From NCBI RefSeq assembly GCF_020404405.1, contig NZ_JAIZDA010000001.1:124001-188000 (forward strand): DNA of 64,000 bases, in the 5' to 3' direction. Below are positions 17,526 through 27,254 of the stretch, one piece after another. A model generated the notes under the pieces. The model was not told the DNA's origin. It did no database searches and saw only the letters and a program-made list of their open reading frames with translations. The position numbers and the translations under genes were made by a program. The first letter of the stretch is position 1; every line of letters begins with the position of its first letter. Source of the DNA: Novosphingobium sp. FKTRR1. GTDB lineage: Bacteria > Pseudomonadota > Alphaproteobacteria > Sphingomonadales > Sphingomonadaceae.

Positions 17526-17777
17526 AGTGGCGTTCATCACATCGCTTCGCGTTCAGATCAGCCCTGATCACCGCACCGTTGCCGCACAATTCATCGGTCG
17601 GGTGAATTTTCGCTGGCCGGAATATTGCCCCATACGACGGCGCTGACCGCGCTTCTGTCGGCTGCGGTGAAACCGGTCCGAGCCATGCCCTTGAAGGTTT
17701 TATCGGCGGACCTTCATCGGGTTGGGCTCAGTCGGTTCGGTCTCGGTCGGCTCGCAATTACTCAGCCTGTTGCTGGG
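17526..17777. other. Gene-free stretch between MITE-like element and comEC
   Basis: No RNA gene, clear terminator or supportable coding region was seen. Plus-strand open frames beginning here run antisense into comEC and lack any recognisable domain. Confidence 0.5.
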
Positions 17778-19979
17778 TCATTTTCGTCCGTGTTGATCAA
17801 GGCCCTTGCTGGTCACAGTTCGGGCTGCTCTAGGCGAGCCGGAGTGATCTGGTTCAACAGGTACCGAATGAATGGGCGCGGCTCTTGGTTCAAACCAGGG
17901 ATACCAGCCTTGATGGCCCATGGTCTGCGCGACCGTGGTAACTCGGAGGCTCTTCAAATCGACCGTCAGCCCACCGGTATGTTCCAAGACCGATCGGTCA
18001 ATGCGCAGCAGTCGCGGACGACAGCTTTGCGGCAGGCGCCGGTCGGCGATGACAAGATCGGACCGCTCGCAAGCGGCGGCAAGCGCCAGTTCGTCGATCA
18101 CGACCGTTCCGCGCGCCAGCAACACGCGAAATCGGCTAGGCTGGCGATCGAGTGTGACGGCGCAAAAGTCGACGTTGCACTTCGCTTTGGCCCAGTCGTC
18201 CATGGTGACGACGTCGCCCTGCATACCAGCCATTTCAAGCAGGTTCGACCGCGCATAATCCCCGCGCATGGGCCGCAGGACAATCAGATTGGGGCCTTCG
18301 CCCGTGATACCGACATAGTGTCCATCGCCCGAAACCAGAATATCGGGCGTCCGTTCCAGCGCGTAGATCGTGGCTGCAATCGTGATCGGCAGCAGGCCAT
18401 AAAACCGCACTGTCCGCGTCCACAAGGCCAGCCACAGCAACCCCGCCAGCCATAAACCGAACACCCAGCGCGGCATCGTCGGCAGCAGTGTGACCGCACC
18501 GGGAAGCGCCGCGGTCATGTGGGCCAAGCCGATCAGTGCGTCGAGCGACTTGCCCACGGCCCACCACGCTGGGGCACCCAGTCCGGCAACATCGAGCACG
18601 AGCGCCAACCCGAGCAGCGGCATCGTCAGAAAGGTGGTCAGGGGGATCGCAATCACATTGGCAAAGGCGCCGTAAACGCCTGCGCGATGGAAGTGGAACA
18701 GTGCGATCGGCAGCAAAGACAGCTCGATCACCACCCCTGTTGCCAGGAGCAGTGCGAGGTGCCGAAGCAAGCCCAGCGCCCTGCCATCGCTTTCCCGATG
18801 GGCGATGAACGCACGCACCGGCGCAGACTGGTGCATCGCGACGATGGCGATGACCGATGCAAAGCTCATCTGAAAGCTTGGCCCCAGCACCGACTCGGGC
18901 CAGAAAATCATCACGAACAGCGCTGCGATCGCGGTCATGCGCAAGGACAACGGATCGCGCCCAAGTGCCAGCGCGCCAAGCACCAGCAGTGCGCCGACGA
19001 CCGATCGCACGGTCGGCACTTCGGCACCGGTGATCAGGGCATAGGCGATGCCGGCAAGAGCGCCGACCGAAGCGGCGACCACCGGCAGGCGCACCCGCAA
19101 GGCGATCCATGGCAGCAGGGCAAGCACCCGGATCGCCAATAAGTAGAAGCCAGCAATCACCGCACTGACATGCAGGCCGCTGATCGACAGCAAATGCGTC
19201 AATCCCGCATCGCGCATCGCCTGTTCATCCGCCGGCGTGATCGCCCCGCGATCGCCGCTGGCAAAAGCGGCGGCAATTGCACCGGGCGATCCTGCCAAGT
19301 TAGCGCGGACATGTGCAGCAAGCGCTTCGCGGACCGACAGCAGCGAGGGCGTGGTTTGCGCTGCCTGCAAAACCCTGGGCTTGCCAAGCACCGACCCCGT
19401 GGCTGCCAACCCCTGAAACCATGCGGCACGCGCAAAGTCATAGGCGCCGGGCAGCATTGGCGGCGCGGGTGGCACCAGACGCACCCGCATCAGTGCAACC
19501 GCACCGGGTTGCAGGCCGGGGAGGTCATCACGCGCATCCAGATTGAGGCGGATACGGATCGGTCGTTCGGATGGGGCTACGCGCGTTGCCATGACCAGTC
19601 GGATCCGGCCAAGCGCGCCCTCATCCTGCCGGTCAAGCAAGGTGCCTGCAACCGTGACGACCATCGAACGGGCAATCGGCGGTGCGCCGACCAGCGATGA
19701 TTTGGTCCAGATCGTTGCGCATCCCGCCGCAGCCATCAGCGCGCAGCCCTGAATCGCCAGCGGCACCCATGGCGTTGCGCTGTCGGCTGGCGTGAGGCGG
19801 GCAAGGAGGACTGCCGCGCTGCACAAGCAAAGCAAGGCGAGCCACTCCCAGACGTCCGGGAGGATCGCCCATGCCGCAATTCCAACGCCAAACGCCACCA
19901 CCAGCCACGGTCCGCGCTCGAACGGACGGTCGGCCAGGAATCGGTCGATGGTGCGGTGCACACTGGACAAGCGCGACAT
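17778..19979 (-). CDS. comEC: ComEC/Rec2-family DNA-uptake channel protein
   Basis: A polytopic inner-membrane protein of about 733 residues that forms the channel for single-stranded DNA in natural transformation. It has an N-terminal membrane segment (GPWLVVAFGVGIAAWAILP), a DUF4131-like soluble region, and then the Competence domain with DAGLTHLLSISGLHVSAVIAGFYLL, the ComEC signature. The C-terminal metallo-beta-lactamase-like part is degenerate, lacking an HxHxDH motif, as is common in this order. ATG at 19979 (GGGA nearby) leaves room for the divergent gltX promoter; an in-frame ATG at 20078 would add 33 residues of non-conserved sequence. Whether the organism is naturally competent cannot be judged from this gene alone. 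Confidence 0.9.
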   Translation of the reverse strand: MSRLSSVHRTIDRFLADRPFERGPWLVVAFGVGIAAWAILPDVWEWLALLCLCSAAVLLARLTPADSATPWVPLAIQGCALMAAAGCATIWTKSSLVGAPPIARSMVVTVAGTLLDRQDEGALGRIRLVMATRVAPSERPIRIRLNLDARDDLPGLQPGAVALMRVRLVPPAPPMLPGAYDFARAAWFQGLAATGSVLGKPRVLQAAQTTPSLLSVREALAAHVRANLAGSPGAIAAAFASGDRGAITPADEQAMRDAGLTHLLSISGLHVSAVIAGFYLLAIRVLALLPWIALRVRLPVVAASVGALAGIAYALITGAEVPTVRSVVGALLVLGALALGRDPLSLRMTAIAALFVMIFWPESVLGPSFQMSFASVIAIVAMHQSAPVRAFIAHRESDGRALGLLRHLALLLATGVVIELSLLPIALFHFHRAGVYGAFANVIAIPLTTFLTMPLLGLALVLDVAGLGAPAWWAVGKSLDALIGLAHMTAALPGAVTLLPTMPRWVFGLWLAGLLWLALWTRTVRFYGLLPITIAATIYALERTPDILVSGDGHYVGITGEGPNLIVLRPMRGDYARSNLLEMAGMQGDVVTMDDWAKAKCNVDFCAVTLDRQPSRFRVLLARGTVVIDELALAAACERSDLVIADRRLPQSCRPRLLRIDRSVLEHTGGLTVDLKSLRVTTVAQTMGHQGWYPWFEPRAAPIHSVPVEPDHSGSPRAARTVTSKGLDQHGRK

Positions 19980-20097
19980 TCTGTCCCAATGCGGCGCGGC
20001 TTGATCCGACAGCGATGTGTCGGACGCACGCTCGGGTTGAGCGGTCGGTTCGCAATGGTCCGTGGCTGCGCTTGCCATGGCGGAAGTAGGAAGGATT

Positions 20098-21585
20098 ATG
20101 CCAGCGATGGCAAGTGCGACTGGTACCGATCTTGCACTATCGGCCGAGGGGACTGACCAGTCGCAGCGTCCCGTTGTCACCCGTTTTGCGCCCTCGCCCA
20201 CCGGGTTCCTGCATATCGGCGGCGCACGGACCGCACTTTTCAACTGGCTCTATGCCCGCCACCACGGCGGCACTTATCTGCTGCGGATCGAGGATACCGA
20301 TCGCGCTCGCTCCACCGATGCGGCAATCGACGCGATCTTCGATGGTCTGAACTGGCTCGGGCTTGGCGGCGATGCCGAGCCGGTGTTTCAGTTCGCCCGT
20401 TCGGATCGCCATGCGGCCATTGCGCACCAGTTGCTGGAAGCCGGGCACGCCTATCGCTGCTATCTGACGCAGGAAGAGCTGGCGGCGCGCCGCGAGCAAG
20501 CGCAAGCCGAACGGCGCCCTTTTCGTATCGACAGCGAATGGCGCGACGCCGACCCGGCAACCTGGCCCGCGGACAAGCCCTATGTGGTGCGCATGAAGGC
20601 ACCGCGCACGGGTGAAACCGTCATCGACGACCTGGTTCAGGGCAAGATCACCGTCCAGAACAGCGAACTCGATGATTTCATCGTCCTGCGCAGCGATGGC
20701 ACGCCGACGTACATGCTGGCGGTGGTGGTCGACGATCACGACATGGGCGTGACCCATGTGATCCGCGGCGACGACCATATCAACAACGCCTTCCGCCAGC
20801 TTGTCATCATCCGCGCCATGCATACGATTGAACAGAGCGCAGGCGGGCCGGGCTGGCCCGATCCGGCTTATGGCCACATTCCGTTGATCCATGGCGCCGA
20901 TGGCGCAAAGCTCTCGAAGCGACATGGAGCGCTGGGGGTCGATGCCTATCGCGATGAGCTGGGCCTGCTGCCCGAAGCGGTGTTCAATTACCTGCTTCGT
21001 CTCGGCTGGGGACACGGTGACGAGGAAATCATCAGCCGCGATCAGGCGGTGAGCTGGTTCGACATTGTCGACGTCAACCGGGGTGCCTCGCGTTTTGACA
21101 TCAAGAAGCTGCTGAACCTCAACGGCCACTATCTGCGTGAGGCAGACGAGAGGCGGCTGGCGGAACTGGTCGCCCCGAAACTGGGCGAGCTGACCGCCGA
21201 CCAGCGCGACCTGCTGGTCCGGACTCTGCCCGTTCTCAAGGTGCGCGCGGCCGACCTCAATGACCTTGCCGCAGGAGCCGTGTTCCTGTTCGCCGCGCGG
21301 CCACTCGCGCCCGATGCCAAGGCACAGGCGCTGCTGACCGATGACGCGCGGGCATTGCTCGGCCAGATCGCGGATCGGCTTGACGCGGAAATCGACTGGA
21401 CAAACGAGGTACTCGAAGCCAGTCTAAAGGGGCTGGCTGAAGGGCTTGGCCTTGGTTTGGGAAAGCTTGCTCAACCACTTCGGGCCAGCCTTACCGGACA
21501 GACTACCTCCCCGGGTATATTCGACGTACTGACGCTACTGGGCAAGGACGAGTCGCTCGCTCGTATCCGTGACCAGGCAGCGTGA
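20098..21585 (+). CDS. gltX: Glutamyl-tRNA synthetase
   Basis: A 495-residue class I aminoacyl-tRNA synthetase that charges tRNA-Glu. The HIGH-like motif is in [26 protein letters not shown], and the KMSKS-like motif is [13 protein letters not shown]. Insertion and anticodon-binding domains follow to the end. ATG at 20098, with GGAAGG about 6 bases upstream, was chosen; in-frame alternatives at 20062 and 20107 are less well spaced. It is divergent from comEC and followed by gltA after 46 bases. Confidence 0.96.
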   Translation: MPAMASATGTDLALSAEGTDQSQRPVVTRFAPSPTGFLHIGGARTALFNWLYARHHGGTYLLRIEDTDRARSTDAAIDAIFDGLNWLGLGGDAEPVFQFARSDRHAAIAHQLLEAGHAYRCYLTQEELAARREQAQAERRPFRIDSEWRDADPATWPADKPYVVRMKAPRTGETVIDDLVQGKITVQNSELDDFIVLRSDGTPTYMLAVVVDDHDMGVTHVIRGDDHINNAFRQLVIIRAMHTIEQSAGGPGWPDPAYGHIPLIHGADGAKLSKRHGALGVDAYRDELGLLPEAVFNYLLRLGWGHGDEEIISRDQAVSWFDIVDVNRGASRFDIKKLLNLNGHYLREADERRLAELVAPKLGELTADQRDLLVRTLPVLKVRAADLNDLAAGAVFLFAARPLAPDAKAQALLTDDARALLGQIADRLDAEIDWTNEVLEASLKGLAEGLGLGLGKLAQPLRASLTGQTTSPGIFDVLTLLGKDESLARIRDQAA

Positions 21586-21631
21586 ACGGCAGGCAGATCA
21601 CTAGCATTCGGCACCATAAGGAGGGCGTAGC

Positions 21632-22918
21632 GTGAGCGACAATCAGGCGAGTTTGACCGCAGACGGCAAATCCATCGAAATGCCCGTCCGTAGCGGCACG
21701 ATCGGGCCGGATGTGATCGACATCCGCAAGCTTTACGGTCAGACCGGGTTGTTCACCTATGATCCGGGCTTCACCAGCACTGCCAGCTGCGACAGCGCCA
21801 TCACCTATATCGATGGTGAGGAAGGCGTGCTGCTGCACCGTGGCTATCCCATCGGCCAACTGGCCGAACATTCGACGTTCATGGAAGTCAGCTACCTGCT
21901 GCTGAATGGCGAGCTGCCGAGCCCGGCCCAGCTTGACACGTTCAGCCACACGATCACGCGCCACACCATGGTGCATGAACAGCTTTCGAGCTTTTTCAGC
22001 GGGTTCCGCCGTGACGCGCACCCGATGGCGATCATGTGCGGCGTGGTTGGCGCACTCTCGGCGTTTTATCACGACTCGACCGACGTTGCCGATCCCGAGC
22101 ACCGCAAGATCAGCTCACACCGCCTGATCGCCAAGATCCCGACGATCGCGGCGATGGCTTACAAGTATTCGGTCGGCCAGCCCTTCGTCTATCCGCGCAA
22201 CGATCTGTCCTACACCGGCAACTTCCTGCGCATGACCTTCGGCGTTCCCGCCGAGGAATACGAAGTGGTTCCGGCGGTTGAGCGCGCGATGGATCGCATC
22301 TTCATCCTGCACGCCGACCATGAACAGAACGCCTCGACCTCGACCGTTCGTCTGGCCGGTTCATCGGGCGCCAATCCGTTTGCCTGCATCGCGGCCGGCA
22401 TCGCCTGCCTGTGGGGTCCGGCACATGGCGGCGCGAACGAAGCGGCGCTGAACATGCTCAAGGAAATCGGCACTCCCGACAAGATCCCCGAGTATATCGC
22501 CCGCGCCAAGGACAAGAACGATCCGTTCCGGTTGATGGGCTTCGGCCACCGCGTCTACAAAAACTACGACCCGCGCGCCACGGTCATGCAAAAGACCGTG
22601 CGCGAAGTGTTCGACGCGCTGAAGGTTTCCGATCCCCTGTTCGAAACCGCCTTGCGGCTTGAGGAGATCGCGCTCAACGATCCCTACTTCGTCGAAAAGA
22701 AGCTGTTCCCCAACGTTGACTTCTATTCGGGCATCATCCTGTCGGCGATCGGCTTCCCGACCACGATGTTCACGGTGCTGTTCGCGCTCGCCCGCACGGT
22801 CGGCTGGGTCGCGCAATGGAACGAAATGATCTCTGACCCAGGCCAGAAGATCGGTCGTCCGCGCCAGCTTTACACCGGCCCCGCGGCGCGCGATTATACC
22901 CCGCTCGATCAACGCTGA
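21632..22918 (+). CDS. gltA: Citrate synthase (type II)
   Basis: A 428-residue hexameric-type citrate synthase that condenses acetyl-CoA with oxaloacetate to start the TCA cycle. Catalytic and substrate residues are visible in [36 protein letters not shown] and [15 protein letters not shown], with the Asp-containing VDFYSGI near the C-terminus. GTG start at 21632 with the strong ribosome site AAGGAGGG upstream. The long N-terminal beta domain ([26 protein letters not shown]) marks the Gram-negative type usually inhibited by NADH. Confidence 0.98.
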   Translation: MSDNQASLTADGKSIEMPVRSGTIGPDVIDIRKLYGQTGLFTYDPGFTSTASCDSAITYIDGEEGVLLHRGYPIGQLAEHSTFMEVSYLLLNGELPSPAQLDTFSHTITRHTMVHEQLSSFFSGFRRDAHPMAIMCGVVGALSAFYHDSTDVADPEHRKISSHRLIAKIPTIAAMAYKYSVGQPFVYPRNDLSYTGNFLRMTFGVPAEEYEVVPAVERAMDRIFILHADHEQNASTSTVRLAGSSGANPFACIAAGIACLWGPAHGGANEAALNMLKEIGTPDKIPEYIARAKDKNDPFRLMGFGHRVYKNYDPRATVMQKTVREVFDALKVSDPLFETALRLEEIALNDPYFVEKKLFPNVDFYSGIILSAIGFPTTMFTVLFALARTVGWVAQWNEMISDPGQKIGRPRQLYTGPAARDYTPLDQR

Positions 22919-22937
22919 TAGAAAAAAGGATACGGCG

Positions 22938-23126
22938 ATGAGGATTTTCCTGCGGATCATCGGCATCGCCGCCATCCTCATGGGGTTGCTGTGGGTTGGC
23001 CAAGGTGCCGGCCTGATCATGTGGCCCGCGTCCAGCTTCATGCTGGCGCAAAAGCAGTGGATGCTTTGGGGCTCGGGGCTGGCGCTGCTCGGCGCCGCCG
23101 CGGTGTGGCGATCATCGCGCCGCTAA
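22938..23126 (+). CDS. Small two-helix membrane protein, function unknown
   Basis: A 62-residue protein with two predicted membrane helices (FLRIIGIAAILMGLLWVGQG and WMLWGSGLALLGAAAVW) joined by a short loop and ending in Arg residues. The start is supported by AAAAAAGGA about 8 bases before the ATG. It lies 19 bases after gltA, so it is probably co-transcribed. I do not recognise a named family; small proteins of this shape beside gltA appear to be typical of sphingomonads. Confidence 0.7.
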   Translation: MRIFLRIIGIAAILMGLLWVGQGAGLIMWPASSFMLAQKQWMLWGSGLALLGAAAVWRSSRR

Positions 23127-23145
23127 GGTTTGCATAGGCAAGGAT

Positions 23146-23166
23146 GCCGCGTCGAAAACGCGCGGC
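23146..23166. terminator. Hairpin between convergent small membrane protein and kinase-like gene
   Basis: GCCGCG (23146-23151) pairs with CGCGGC (23161-23166), with a 9-base A-rich loop, in the 49-bp gap between converging genes. The stem is short and lacks a U-tract. Confidence 0.4.
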
Positions 23167-23175
23167 TTCCCTGTC

Positions 23176-24534
23176 CTACCCGCCTACCGCATGGCTGACC
23201 GCAATGTCGGCCGGAAGGCTCAGCACGAAGCAGGCCCCTGCACCGGGCGTGCTGGCAACGTTCAGTTCGCCACCCATCGCGCGCGCAAGACGCCGCGAGA
23301 TATAAAGCCCGAGACCACTGCCGCCGTCTCCGGCCCGGCCAAGCCGCTCGAACTTGTCGAACACGCGATCTGCCTGTTCCTGGGTCAGGCCTTCGCCTTC
23401 ATCCGCAACCGAAATCCATGCGGTCGCGCCAGTCACGCCACAGCCGAGCACCACCGTGGTTTCGGCGGGCGTATAGCGGATGGCGTTGCTGAGCAGATTG
23501 ATGAGCACTTGCAGCACCCGGCGGAACTCGCCGATGGCCGGAGCGTGTTCCCCCTCATCCGGCACCCGCACGCTGATGCCGCGCTCCTGCGCGCGGACCG
23601 ACAGGATACCGGCCGCACGGCGGGCGCAATCGGCTAGATCGATTTTGTCCGGCGCCGGGTGGAAGCCGGGATCCTCAACCGCCTCAAGATCGGCCAGATC
23701 CTCGACCAACCCCATCAGATGGCGTCCGGCTTCGGCGATGTCTGCGGCGTAAGTGGCATATTCCTCGGCCAAGGGCCCGGCCAGTCGCGTGCGGATCGTT
23801 TCGGCATTGGCGATGATCCGCGCAATCGGTTGGCGCAGCGCCGGGGCCAGATCGCGCCCGAGCAGACTGTTCCAGGCCAGCCGTCCCCGCGCCGGAGCAG
23901 CACCCGTCTGCGGCAGACGCTCGATCGTTTCGGGCACCAGCAACAGCTCAAATCCGCCACCGATTCGCGGGACATACCGCGCGCGCCATTTGCGCGGCGA
24001 TCCTTTTACGCCGAATCGGGCATCGTCGAGCAGGCGCCAGTGGAGTGGCTGGCGATGCCCGGCAATGTCCAGCGAGACGAAGTCGGTCCACGGACGGCCG
24101 CGTCCCTCTGCCAGCATTGCTGCAAGGCCACCAAGATCCTCGGCCTGTAGATTGGCCGCCAGCACACACTGGTTGGCATCCAGCAGGACATGCCCCTCGG
24201 CCAGATGCTGCAACAAGTCGAGCGAGGGCGGACTGTCGGTCACCCGATCCCCGGCACCTTGCCACTGCGACAGTTCCAGAACCGTGCCGTCACTATCAGG
24301 AACCACTCGGACAAACGCGGAAATGGGCTGATTGTCATCAAGCGCAACGATCGTGCGCGTCTGCACTTGCCGGGTCCGTCGTGCCTTGCGCACCAGCGCC
24401 AGCAGCGCCGGGATCGCCACCGGTCCGGGCATCTCGCCGCCGCAACGCAGCTGCAACCCGGCCAACGGCTCCTCCGCCTCGATCAGGCGGTCAGCGGCAT
24501 CGCAACGGGCGCGGATGAGGGTGGCCGGATGCAT
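23176..24534 (-). CDS. Histidine-kinase-like protein lacking the phosphoacceptor histidine
   Basis: A 452-residue soluble protein. Residues 1-95 and about 100-200 look like degenerate PAS-type sensory segments with no membrane helix. The dimerisation helix region at 226-240 reads GRDLAPALRQPIARI: it has the ALRxP core of an H-box, but the position of the phosphorylated His is Pro231. The ATP-binding part is intact: N-box VLINLLSNAIRY (Asn350), G1 DEGEGL (378-383), F-box FDKFERL and G2 GSGLGLYISRRL (405 onward). It could bind ATP but not autophosphorylate in the usual way. ATG at 24534 follows the upstream gene's stop with one base between. Its 3' end is close to the convergent small membrane protein gene. 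Confidence 0.85.
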   Translation of the reverse strand: MHPATLIRARCDAADRLIEAEEPLAGLQLRCGGEMPGPVAIPALLALVRKARRTRQVQTRTIVALDDNQPISAFVRVVPDSDGTVLELSQWQGAGDRVTDSPPSLDLLQHLAEGHVLLDANQCVLAANLQAEDLGGLAAMLAEGRGRPWTDFVSLDIAGHRQPLHWRLLDDARFGVKGSPRKWRARYVPRIGGGFELLLVPETIERLPQTGAAPARGRLAWNSLLGRDLAPALRQPIARIIANAETIRTRLAGPLAEEYATYAADIAEAGRHLMGLVEDLADLEAVEDPGFHPAPDKIDLADCARRAAGILSVRAQERGISVRVPDEGEHAPAIGEFRRVLQVLINLLSNAIRYTPAETTVVLGCGVTGATAWISVADEGEGLTQEQADRVFDKFERLGRAGDGGSGLGLYISRRLARAMGGELNVASTPGAGACFVLSLPADIAVSHAVGG

Positions 24535-24535
24535 G

Positions 24536-25510
24536 TCAGTACGGTGCTGCGACCGTGCCCGCATGCGCGGCAAGCAGCGCGGCGGCCCGTGCGGGGGACA
24601 GTTCGTCAAGCCCCGCCGGAAGGGCGCCATCGGGGTGAAGCACGGCAAACTGTTCGGCAATCGCCGACGGTGGCAGTCCGCAAGCCCGCAAAGCAAGGCC
24701 CAGACGCGGCCGCTGCGCATCGGTCAGCGCCATGGTCGCCGCCTCACGCGTCAGCCCCGAACCGCGGGCCAAAGCCGTGGCGAACAGGCCGACGCCGGCA
24801 TCCCCGATCCCCAGCGCCGTCGCCACGCTACCGCCCAGCCCGTCGAGCAGGCGCGCTTGCAAGGCCAGACGCCCGGCACGCTCGTCCAGGCGGCTGCGCA
24901 GCGTCCGTTCGGCAATCAGCGCGTAACCATCGGCCCCGGCTTCATCGCCGACATAAGCGCGCATCGTCATCAGCGCGATATGGCACAAGTCGCCGGGCAG
25001 TTCGGACAAGGGCAATTGCATCCGGCGCACCGACTGGACGAACCGCGCTTGCGCAGCCAGCAAGGCGTTCGCGGTTGCGGCCTGCGCGGGATCGGCCGCG
25101 CCGAGCCGGGCGCTCAGCAAAGGCGACAACACCGGATCGAGAATGCCGCGCTGGTGCAACCGCTCTGCCAGTTGCCATTCGATGGCCAGCGCGTGGAAAT
25201 GCGACAGCAGCGGTGCGCTGTCGGTAAGCACGTCGGCCAGCTCGGTGTTCGCGCGTTGCGCCCATGCCTGAACGTCGGCATGTCCGGCTGCCTCCGACAG
25301 GGCGATGACCAGTTGTCCGGCAAGATCGGCAAACAGGCCGCGCACCCGGGCAAGCACCTGATCGTTGAATATCCCGCCATCTTCTGCCCGCAGCAGATGC
25401 CGCATGATCGGCGCGGCATTGGCAAGCGCTCGGTCGGCGCTGGCGAGATCCTCGCGCAGCACCGCTTCGAATGCGCCCGAGGCGCTGCCGGTGGAGGCAG
25501 GTTGAGCCAT
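24536..25510 (-). CDS. Helical Ala/Leu-rich protein, function unknown
   Basis: A 324-residue soluble protein, almost wholly alpha-helical in appearance and rich in Ala, Leu, Arg and Glu, with no signal peptide or membrane helix. I recognise no catalytic motif. Segments such as AERTLRSRLDERAGRLALQARLLDGLGG and TREAATMALTDAQRPRLGLALRACGLPPSAIAEQFAVL resemble helical-repeat regulatory proteins of alphaproteobacteria (DUF2336-like), but this is only an impression. ATG at 25510 was chosen; a TTG two codons earlier is possible. It lies between the kinase-like gene (1-base gap) and the nucleotidyltransferase-like gene (10-base gap), so the three are one transcription unit and probably one pathway. 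Confidence 0.75.
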   Translation of the reverse strand: MAQPASTGSASGAFEAVLREDLASADRALANAAPIMRHLLRAEDGGIFNDQVLARVRGLFADLAGQLVIALSEAAGHADVQAWAQRANTELADVLTDSAPLLSHFHALAIEWQLAERLHQRGILDPVLSPLLSARLGAADPAQAATANALLAAQARFVQSVRRMQLPLSELPGDLCHIALMTMRAYVGDEAGADGYALIAERTLRSRLDERAGRLALQARLLDGLGGSVATALGIGDAGVGLFATALARGSGLTREAATMALTDAQRPRLGLALRACGLPPSAIAEQFAVLHPDGALPAGLDELSPARAAALLAAHAGTVAAPY

Positions 25511-25520
25511 GACCAACGCC

Positions 25521-26765
25521 TTAGTCCGGTCCGGTTAATTCCGCGTTAGACGAATCCGGGCGCGCCGGGCTTGCCACAAGCGCGGCAATGACCAGCCCCA
25601 GCACGTAACTCCGTACCATCAAGTCGAACGGCAGCACCGCGCTGGTCACCGCCAGTACCCCTGCACAAAGGAAGCGGTCCTTCAGGTACCAGAGCCATGC
25701 GCGGTCCGGCAAAACGCGCGGCAGCAAATGCAGCAGCAGAACAAGGACGGCAGCGGCAAACCAGGCAATGCCGACCGGCACGCCCGCCACGGCAGGGATC
25801 TCGGTTCGCCAGGCCGCGAGTGCCACGATGGCGATATCCAGTCCGTAGCGGGCCAGCGCCGCCGCGGGTATCCGGCTTGATCCAGCCAGCAACGACGCCT
25901 GTTCAATCCGCACCAGCAGTCCGGCGACTTCGACCTGCAACCACGCAAACCCAAGCAGTGCAAACCCGGCGGTAATCCACCCGAACCAGCCGAGGCCGAT
26001 GCCGAGCAGCGCCGTGATCAACGCGGCAAGGCCAATCACGTATGGCCGGGTACCGGCATGGAGCAGCGCTGGGCCGACAAGCTGGATGCTACGCGCCGCC
26101 AGCCACTCACCGGGACTGCGCGGATGATTGCTGACGGTATGCAGTTGCAGCCATTCGGGCTCGGCCCGCAAGGCTTCGGCCTCGTTGCGGATGAGGCGCC
26201 AGCGCCCTTGTTCGACCAAAGCGGGCGGAACCCGGCGCTGCGGCACCCGCCCCTGCACTGCAATCCGCAACAGCGCCGAAACCGGATTCCAGTCCGACGG
26301 CAGTTCGCCCAGATTGGCGACGATCCGCCCCGGCAGGCACATCGCCCCGGCATTGGCATCGTTGATGTCGATCCGCTCGAACCCCGCACCCAGCCCGGTT
26401 TCAACTGGCTGGGTCAGGATGACCGGCCCTTGCCCCAGCAGGCGCAGCGCGTCGGCTGGCATCGGCAACAAGCCATCGGAAAACACGAAGAGTTCGTCAT
26501 CGGGTGCCACCAGCGGAATCAGAGCGCGCTGTGCCGCGATCACGTGGAACCGGGCTCCGGCCTGTTCGGCAGTGTGCTGTAGCGACACCAGTTCACCGGT
26601 AAGCGCATCGGCCAGCACGACGACCCGAGTGCAGCCCAACGCCAGCGCCACGCCGATCTGGTGGCGCGCAATCGAGCGGCCACCGATCGGCAGATACCCG
26701 CGCAGGGCCTGAGGCTCTCCGGCCGCAGCCTCGATCAGCGACAACAATGCGACCCGCAACGGCAA
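25521..26765 (-). CDS. Nucleotidyltransferase-like domain fused to a polytopic membrane domain
   Basis: A 414-residue two-part protein. Residues 1-200 resemble a sugar/alcohol-phosphate nucleotidyltransferase: an opening strand VALLSLIEAAAG, then YLPIGGRSIARHQIGVALALGCTRVVVLAD and ELFVFSDGLLP. From about 235 there are around six membrane helices (VIGLAALITALLGIGLGWFG, ITAGFALLGFAWL and so on to VLGLVIAALVAS). The layout recalls the archaeal/thermophile fusion of inositol-phosphate cytidylyltransferase with a CDP-alcohol phosphotransferase. However, the CDP-alcohol motif DGxxARxxxxxxxxGxxxDxxxD is not seen, so the membrane part is either highly diverged or another activity. Function unknown; possibly phospholipid or glycolipid head-group synthesis. 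Confidence 0.75.
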   Translation of the reverse strand: MPLRVALLSLIEAAAGEPQALRGYLPIGGRSIARHQIGVALALGCTRVVVLADALTGELVSLQHTAEQAGARFHVIAAQRALIPLVAPDDELFVFSDGLLPMPADALRLLGQGPVILTQPVETGLGAGFERIDINDANAGAMCLPGRIVANLGELPSDWNPVSALLRIAVQGRVPQRRVPPALVEQGRWRLIRNEAEALRAEPEWLQLHTVSNHPRSPGEWLAARSIQLVGPALLHAGTRPYVIGLAALITALLGIGLGWFGWITAGFALLGFAWLQVEVAGLLVRIEQASLLAGSSRIPAAALARYGLDIAIVALAAWRTEIPAVAGVPVGIAWFAAAVLVLLLHLLPRVLPDRAWLWYLKDRFLCAGVLAVTSAVLPFDLMVRSYVLGLVIAALVASPARPDSSNAELTGPD

Positions 26766-26879
26766 TGCCTCCTATCGGGTCATGGTAGGCTGCACGCCCG
26801 CCCTTGCCAAGCAGCCGATGCGTCCCAAGCGCCCGCCTTGTTGGGGAATTCCGAACAGACCGGCGCCAACGTGCCTGAA

Positions 26880-27110
26880 TCAAGCTCCGAATTCGAGGCA
26901 ATTCAATAGCGTCAGCAGTCGACGCTGTACGGCAGGATCGCCCGGCGCTCCGTCCAGCGCCTCATCGGCCAGCACCGCAAGCTCGGCGGAATGGAACGAA
27001 ACCGCCATCCCCTTGAGGCGCAACGCGGCGATCGTCCAATTGCCGTCACACCGCGCCCGCGCCATCAGATCAAGCTGGCGACGAGCACTGTTCAAGAAAG
27101 CCGCGCGCAA
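26880..27110 (-). CDS. Hpt-like (histidine phosphotransfer) protein lacking the histidine
   Basis: A short helical protein; 76 residues are read from a TTG at 27110. The stretch GNWTIAALRLKGMAVSFHSAELA matches the HxLKGxAxxFG core of Hpt domains, but the position of the phosphorylated His is Leu30 (TTG codon). The following helix (LADEALDGAPGDPAVQRRLLTLL) also fits an Hpt bundle. The reading frame continues upstream as GDDPQLILEL, which also looks like Hpt, yet no ATG or GTG exists in that frame before a stop. Either TTG/CTG is used or the true start was lost, perhaps by an indel downstream of an out-of-frame ATG near 27149. It is 115 bases upstream of the nucleotidyltransferase-like gene. 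Confidence 0.6.
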   Translation of the reverse strand: MRAAFLNSARRQLDLMARARCDGNWTIAALRLKGMAVSFHSAELAVLADEALDGAPGDPAVQRRLLTLLNCLEFGA

Positions 27111-27254
27111 TTCCAGAATCAGCTGCGGATCGTCCCCACGGCCGCCGCCTAGTGTGCATCGATTGCCTCACCCAAGTATGCCATGCCTGCAGGCTATGCT
27201 AACCGGATCAAGGCAGGGTTACATAACGCCGGGTTTACGTGATAGGATTGGGTC

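Noticed and set aside
17625..18455. Plus-strand open frame in the comEC 3' region and upstream gap
   Set aside because: Mostly antisense to comEC, with no domain and low-complexity Arg/Gln-rich translation.
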